A stretch of DNA of 64,000 bases from Galeopsis tetrahit (Eukaryota > Streptophyta > Magnoliopsida > Lamiales > Lamiaceae): assembly GCA_963675135.1 (NCBI GenBank), contig OY776133.1:36772994-36836993 (forward strand), read 5' to 3'. The position numbers and the translations under genes are program-made. The notes under the pieces are model-generated. The model was not told the DNA's origin and searched no databases. It saw only the letters and a list, made by a program, of their open reading frames with translations. Positions 58,747 to 64,000 of the stretch are shown piece by piece. Position 1 is the stretch's first letter, and every line of letters starts with the position of its first letter.

Positions 58747-58945
58747 TACTTCCTCCGTCCAATTTTAAAATGCCCATTTGGATTGTACACGAATTTTAAG
58801 GAAAATTGTTTGTTTATGTAAAAAGTAAAAGTTTGAGGAGGGAGATATAGTAGAAATAAAGTAGTGGGTGGAGTAATGTTTCCATTTTAGAAATGAGAAT
58901 TATAAAATTAAAAAGTGGAAATTATAAAATTGGAGGGAGGGAGTA
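58747..58945. mobile_element. Stowaway-like MITE between copies C and D
   Basis: TA-flanked, left CTTCCTCCGTCCAATTTTAA, right inverse ATAAAATTGGAGGGAGGGAG; 199 bp. Confidence 0.88.
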
Positions 58946-59060
58946 TATTTTCAATTGTAAATTGAAATTTTGATATATCAAATTAAAAATAAGTTCAATT
59001 GAGTGAACAAAGTGTCATTTTAACAACATATTTCAGCCGAAATCAAACTCGGGACTTGTG

Positions 59061-59174
59061 AGCTCTAACAACAAGGACAAAGACGTAAATCCATCTCCGC
59101 CGCCGACGAAAGATCCAGGTTTGTTCTGGAGGAAGAAATGGATTTCACGAGCTCGACACAATTTTGGCAAATGA
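59061..59174 (+). pseudogene. Small intronless gene, copy D (relic)
   Basis: SSNNKDKDVNPSPPPTKD followed by GLFWRKKW is the middle of the family. There is no ATG in frame, and an upstream stop removes the start. No TATA box is seen upstream. The 3' flank matches that of copy C. Confidence 0.6.
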
Positions 59175-60036
59175 ATATGATTTTTTTATTTTGCCTTTTT
59201 TTTTTTTTTTTTTTATTGATTCTCTCTTTTTCTTGCCAATAAATGAATTTTGTCTTGGAACTTAATTTGATTCTTTATTCTTATTAGGGACCAAATTTTT
59301 ATTGTTATGGTTTGCAGAGAAAGAACGGCGTTTTCTGTTTGGGAGATCTTAATTGAATTTAGTGAATATAGACTAATGTATTTAATAAATCACGAAAATA
59401 TTCATGAATAAGACATTTTAACATAATAAAATTCAATAATTCGATTGTTGTTAAGCCTAGGGACAAGACATAATTTTTCCTATTTGAGGTGTATTAATTT
59501 AAGGAATTAAAGTTATGAGTCCTTAAGTAATGTACGAATGAAGTATACCTTTCTTAGAATAGGCCCTGCTGCAGAAAATGAGTTAATTAAAGGAGTGATT
59601 TATTCAATACTTAAAAACATACAAATATATCTTTAATTTATTAGACTATTTCCGCCTATTCAAAAAATTTGTCGCATTTGTCATTTTGTAAAGAATTAAG
59701 GAACATATTTTTTTGACACATTTATCCCTCATTAATTTTTCTCTTTTTTCATTGATCTTTCCTTTCTATCACACTCTTACCTTTTGAAAGAAAGTGAGAG
59801 AAAATGAATCATTAATATATTTTCAATTAAAAGTGATATTGTAGGAGTTACAAAAGGGCATTTTAGGAAAATTCGTGGTAAAAATATGAAAAGCGACAAA
59901 CTTTTTGAAACAAAAATAAAGACCAAATGCGACAAACTTTATGAAACGGAGAGAGTAATTAATTAAAAACATCTAAAGAAGTAGAGCTTCATTCATAGTT
60001 CATCCTTTACTTGCATCATACAGAGTATATAGAAGA
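59175..60036. other. Intergenic with a diverged MITE
   Basis: AT-rich; the only element seen is the Stowaway-like sequence at 59647-59957. Confidence 0.4.
59647..59957. mobile_element. Diverged Stowaway-like MITE
   Basis: The right end AACTTTATGAAACGGAGAGAG pairs with left TTTCCGCCTATTCAAAAAAT, and inner TTTGTCGCATTTG/CAAATGCGACAAA words are inverse complements. Confidence 0.7.
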
Positions 60037-62115
60037 TTAGCCCGTTTGCATTATTTTCTGTCCCATATATCTGCACCACAAGAAAGATAGATTGATAATT
60101 AAAAGCTAACTAAATATTGATTTATTTGTCACAAACATGTTAGCCACAAGTGAATAGCAAAAAATTCTGCAACGAAATTATTTCATTGCTAATTCACGTT
60201 AGCAATAAAAATATTAGAATTGAATTAGCGACAATTATTTCTTGTATTGAATATAAATATACAAAGACTATTAATGTTATCATGTACCTCCCAAGCATCA
60301 TGACTGTAGCTTGAGGATTGGTTCCAGGGGAATTATAAAAGGTTGAACCATCAATCACGCGCAAAGAGTCTACACCTATCACTCTGTATTCGGAATCCAC
60401 GACCCGACCCACTTGACATCCTCCGTGGTAATGCGATATGGTCATCACACTGTCTATGCAAAACTGCTCCCACGAATCAACTTTGATTGGGTGCTTTCTT
60501 CCCCTACCGTTTCTAGAAAGTTCCAACCTTAACTCCATGAGTGATTCGAATGTGGTGTTGGGGTATCGATATTCAGAGAAAGCCTTCGATTCGACTACTC
60601 TCTTGATGATCTCCATTGCCTTCACACACCTTTGAAGGTCTCTCGAGTCCTGGAAGTAGTTGAACGTCACACTCGGATTCTCATCCGGGTCATTGCTTTG
60701 GAGCTCCAAATACCCGGTAGAGAAGGGTTGGGCCAACTTTTCCAAGATCATTATTGATTGGACGAGGCTTTGATTGCGGGAAAAAAACCCCGACCCGAAG
60801 AGCCCACCTAGTTCTTCCACGTAGCACCCAATATCATTTGTTATACCTACCACCTTAACGAGGGAATTTTCAACAGGCTTAGGGGAAGGTATTATCACTG
60901 AATTCATTGGGTTATCATACATGCCTCGGCCCACCATTGGATGGTCCAATATTACATTTATTTTGTGGGCCTTGAGATGATGGGTTGGCCCAATACCGCT
61001 CAACATCAATAATTGTGGGCTCCCCAATGCACCAGCTGAAAGAATGATCTCACTCAAAGAATTGTTGGTCAATAGTGTTGTGTGGTTGTTGCCGTTTGAG
61101 TCTTTGAACACAACGCCGTGAGCCTCCGGTTTTAGTCCTGCCAAATCGCAATTTAGTGCATGTTTTAATACATTTTGAGTTTGTCAGTGTTAGCTGTTAT
61201 AAAACGAATGAGATCACATGTTCCAACACTAGTTTTTCACATTTTATTTTAGTATGTATAATAAATCTGACCTGGTAAAGTCTTAAACAAGATTTGGTGT
61301 ACGGATGCATGCAAATAAACAGTAATCATGGTTTGATTCGCATACTCCAACAAATCAGCAGCAGTATGTCTATACCCATTTTCATCAATAATTGAACCAC
61401 CAATTTTGGTCCCTTGCAAATGCTCATATGTGAATCCGTTGTACGGTGAAACCCCGGATTCCACCAACCCGTCCCTCATCGCTACTTGCCACTCAAACTC
61501 TTGCGGTCGAAATGCTACTTTCCTCTCCACCCACTCATACGACTCATTCACTAGCTGTGGGTCCAAACCCACCTCTCGCACGAACTCACTCTCTGCCCTC
61601 GAATAGAATCCTGCATTGATGGCAGTGCTTCCACCCAGGACGCGCCCGCGCTGGTTGAGAACACCGTCCATTGAGATAAATTGTTGTGTGGCCGAGCTCG
61701 GGGATGTATCTTGTAATGTCGATGCAAAACTCGTCAAACGGGTTATGTTGGGGTACGGAAGGCCGCCCCTCTCTAGAACTAGTACTTTTGCGGTGGCGGA
61801 GAGCGTCGCTGCCACCGCACAGCCTGCGGTTCCACCGCCAACGATTATGTAGTCATAGTACTCCACTTCCTCCGCTGACGTGGCATCTTTTGCAAAAGAA
61901 GAGTATGCTTCTGCATGATCACAAATATACAACATGAAATTTATTAATTTAAAATTATATATCCAAACAGTATGAAATATCAGTGAAATAGGAAAATCGA
62001 ACCGAAACATTAGAGTCCAAAAGGCTACCACCTTACCTTTTTGGGCAAAAGAACAAACGGTAAAGAACATCACAAGAGAAGCTGTAATAATTGGAACCCA
62101 CTTTACATAAGCCAT
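60037..62115 (-). CDS. HOTHEAD/mandelonitrile-lyase-like GMC oxidoreductase, four exons
   Basis: Exons are 62115-62037, 61910-61272, 61137-60288 and 60070-60037, all GT-AG introns, total 1602 nt (533 residues). Exon 1 encodes a hydrophobic signal peptide (ITASLVMFFTVCSFAQ). Exon 2 has the FAD-binding YDYIIVGGGTAGCAVAATLS and the GMC signature RGRVLGGSTAINAGF. Exon 3 has GALGSPQLLMLSGIGP and the C-terminal active-site His in SHYHGGCQVG, with Asn in GTNPQATVMMLGRY. HOTHEAD acts in extracellular lipid/cuticle formation and relatives include hydroxynitrile lyases; which applies here cannot be told. It is about 50-60 residues shorter than HOTHEAD, apparently in the variable region after CYVEELGGLFG. 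No breaks are visible. Confidence 0.9.
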
Positions 62116-62171
62116 AATTTCAGAAAATAAAAGATCAATGCATGAAGCGATTGAAGATGAACAAATTAAAC

Positions 62172-62184
62172 TCCTTTTATAGGA
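62172..62184 (-). promoter_or_regulatory. TATA box of the GMC oxidoreductase gene
   Basis: The minus strand reads CCTATAAAAGG about 60-70 bp upstream of the ATG, leaving room for a leader of some 35 nt. Confidence 0.7.
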
Positions 62185-62646
62185 GAAATAATTAGGTTGC
62201 CATTAATTAATATGGTAAAGACAAAGTGATATTTTTTAGTATTACAACTAATACATTTTTAAGCATTCTTAGTGTTTTATGATCATATCAGCATATGAAC
62301 TAATAAGCTGGCGAGACTTTGTCTTTCTTTCGACAAATACAACATAAATACTACAAAATTTAGTAAAATATGATTTGATCGATAATTTTTTAATTCAAAT
62401 TTAGTTTTAGGCTATCTTCCTTTTTTACAATTCTATCTTGAAGTTTTTGATGTTTTATTCTGTGTTTAATTTTTTTAGTTCATTAAATTAGGTATTTAGC
62501 AGGTAACATCACCTTTTTTTTTTTAAATATTTCTTTTATTACAAGAAACTATGAACCCTCCATAAAATATTATACACACTCCAAATATAATATTATTTTA
62601 TGTCACAGTATTCGGTTCAGGAATCGACTAACTGAGGGATTAATCC
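62185..62646. other. Upstream intergenic region of the GMC gene
   Basis: AT-rich; no further element supported. Confidence 0.4.
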
Positions 62647-62834
62647 TACCGTCCACTTACGGAGGCCCCGTTTAAAGCAAAGTTTTGTGCTCTATATGGA
62701 CATATAAATTTTGTGCACCTTAGGGGTTTCGAACCTAAGATATACGTACCGTCCACTTACGGGGGCCCTGTTTAAAGCCAGAGCTTTGAGCTCTGAATGG
62801 GCATAGGATTTTTTTGCACCTTACGGATTTCGAA
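62647..62834. repeat. Two ~100-bp tandem units, the second split by a MITE
   Basis: Units begin ACCGTCCACTTACGG (62649 and 62750) and share GGCCC-GTTTAAAGC, TTGTGCACCTTA/TTGCACCTTA and TTTCGAACCTAAGATAT. The second unit breaks at 62834 and resumes at 63931, either side of the Mutator-like MITE. Repeat type unknown. Confidence 0.75.
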
Positions 62835-63921
62835 GAGAAAAATTCATTTTACGTCCTGTAACTTAGGCCTAATCTAATTAATATCCTTTAAGTTTCCACT
62901 TTTTCGATTTACGTCCTTTTTGCCGGAAAATTTTCAAACTCACCGGAATTTGAGAAATAAATTGGGATTCCGGCAAAATAGTCCAATTTACGTCCTTTAA
63001 GTTTGAAAATTAAAATTTTAAAAAAAAATTCTAAAAATATCATTCAAAATTTTAAAATATTATTAAAAATTCGAAAATATCATTAAAATTAAAAACTATA
63101 AAATGTGTAAAATAAAATTTAAAATATATTATTTAATTTTTAAAAAATCTCATTAAAATTTATAAAATGTGTTAAATAAAAATAAAAAATTTTACAATTC
63201 AAAAACTCGAAAATGTTTAACTTAAAATTAAGAAATTTAAAAATCTCATTAAAAATTCTAAAAATTTCTTTAATTTTTAAAAAATGTGTAGATTAAATAT
63301 TAAAAATTCTAAAAACCCAATAAGAATAATAAAAATTATTAAAAAATCAGACTTGATTCGGACTCATTCGCCATTAAAGTTTTTCTCGAACTCCTAATTT
63401 TTTTTTGTATTCCACACCTTGATTGATTGTAGAACCGTGTCAAATTCATTTTAATGAGGTTTTTAGAATGGTATAATTTTTTATTTTATTTTAAATATTT
63501 TTAAAATTTTAATTTTTAGTTTTGATTTTATTTAGAATTTTATGTTTTTCTGAGATTTTTAGAAATGTTTTATTTTTAATTTACAAATTTTTCAAATTTT
63601 AGATTTTTTAATTTTATTTTAGAATTTTAGAATTTTTTATTTTTATTTTACCCAATTTATAAATTTTAATGATATTTTTTGTTTTTAATGAGATTTTTAA
63701 TTTTTTTTCATAATTTTTTAATTATTAATTTCTAATTTTCAAACTTAAAGGACGTAAATTAGACTATTTGACCGGAATTCCAATTTTCCAGCGAAAAGGA
63801 TATAGATTGGACTTAAAAGGACATAAATTGGACACCCTAGGACGTAAATTGAAAAAATGAAAACTTAAAGGATATAAATTGGATTAGACCTAAGTTACAG
63901 GACGTAAAATGAAATATTACC
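62835..63921. mobile_element. Foldback Mutator-like MITE, 1087 bp
   Basis: Long inverted repeats: TTCATTTTACGTCCTGTAAC and about 70 further bases on the left match the inverse of the right end with few differences. GATTTCGAA at 62826-62834 and 63922-63930 is a perfect 9-bp target duplication. The interior (63000-63740) is AT-rich, built of AAAATTT-like words and itself partly inverted. Confidence 0.9.
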
Positions 63922-63930
63922 GATTTCGAA

Positions 63931-64000
63931 CCTAAGATATAGAGAGGAACACAATCCTATGTCCCAAGTCTACACCGCTATACCAACTCCTTGGGGTTAT
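63931..64000. other. Continuation of the interrupted tandem unit
   Basis: CCTAAGATATAGAG continues the repeat from before the MITE; the window ends here. Confidence 0.5.

Overview
This window is nuclear DNA of a flowering plant. It has AT-rich intergenic sequence, spliced genes with GT-AG introns, plant-specific gene families (an R1-type NLR, DUF868, HOTHEAD-like GMC oxidoreductase) and about fifteen kinds of plant transposable element. R1-type NLRs are commonest in asterids, so an asterid, perhaps Lamiales, is my inference. No bacterial, viral, rRNA, CRISPR or bona fide tRNA features were found. Most of the window is transposon.

Left part (1-26966). The 5' end of an R1-type NLR gene on the minus strand is broken by a same-strand SIRE/Maximus-like Copia retrotransposon. 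The Copia is itself split, inside its reverse transcriptase, by a 16.3-kb CACTA (En/Spm) transposon at 5751-22022 with a perfect CTC target duplication. The CACTA looks autonomous. It has an uninterrupted four-exon TNPD-type transposase on the minus strand, an uninterrupted six-exon TNPA-type (Transposase_24) gene on the plus strand, and large subterminal repeat arrays at both ends. The Copia LTRs differ at only about six sites, yet the Copia body is badly decayed. Each Copia LTR, and a related solo LTR at 31741-32619, carries canonical three-unit heat-shock elements about 70 bp upstream of a TATA box.

Middle part (27-43.5 kb). This is a patchwork of intergenic DNA and small elements: Stowaway MITEs, a hAT MITE, a tRNA-derived SINE with an 18-bp target duplication sitting in a DUF868 pseudogene, the solo LTR, an exactly 1000-bp Mutator-like element with a GC-rich cargo and a minisatellite, a truncated CACTA (DUF4216 remnant), and a complete 2-kb non-autonomous CACTA holding a telomere-like block and a run of 16 G.

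Right part (43.5-60 kb). A tiny intronless gene (82 codons, ending in a conserved-looking RFALELDGLHCFETIL segment) is followed by three progressively decayed relatives at about 54.4, 57.9 and 59.1 kb. Three of the four have a TATAAATAA box in the same place, and flanking DNA is duplicated with them. This is a local tandem family that I cannot name. Between the copies lie an old Tat-lineage Gypsy element (44910-51823, TSD CTATA, most of one LTR deleted), a SEC23-like 5' gene fragment, a PIF/Harbinger remnant, Mutator-like MITEs and more Stowaways.

Right end (60-64 kb). A four-exon, apparently intact HOTHEAD/mandelonitrile-lyase-like GMC oxidoreductase gene on the minus strand, with a signal peptide and TATA box, is the best ordinary host gene in the window. 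Beyond it lies a tandem repeat interrupted by a 1.1-kb foldback Mutator-like MITE with a 9-bp target duplication.
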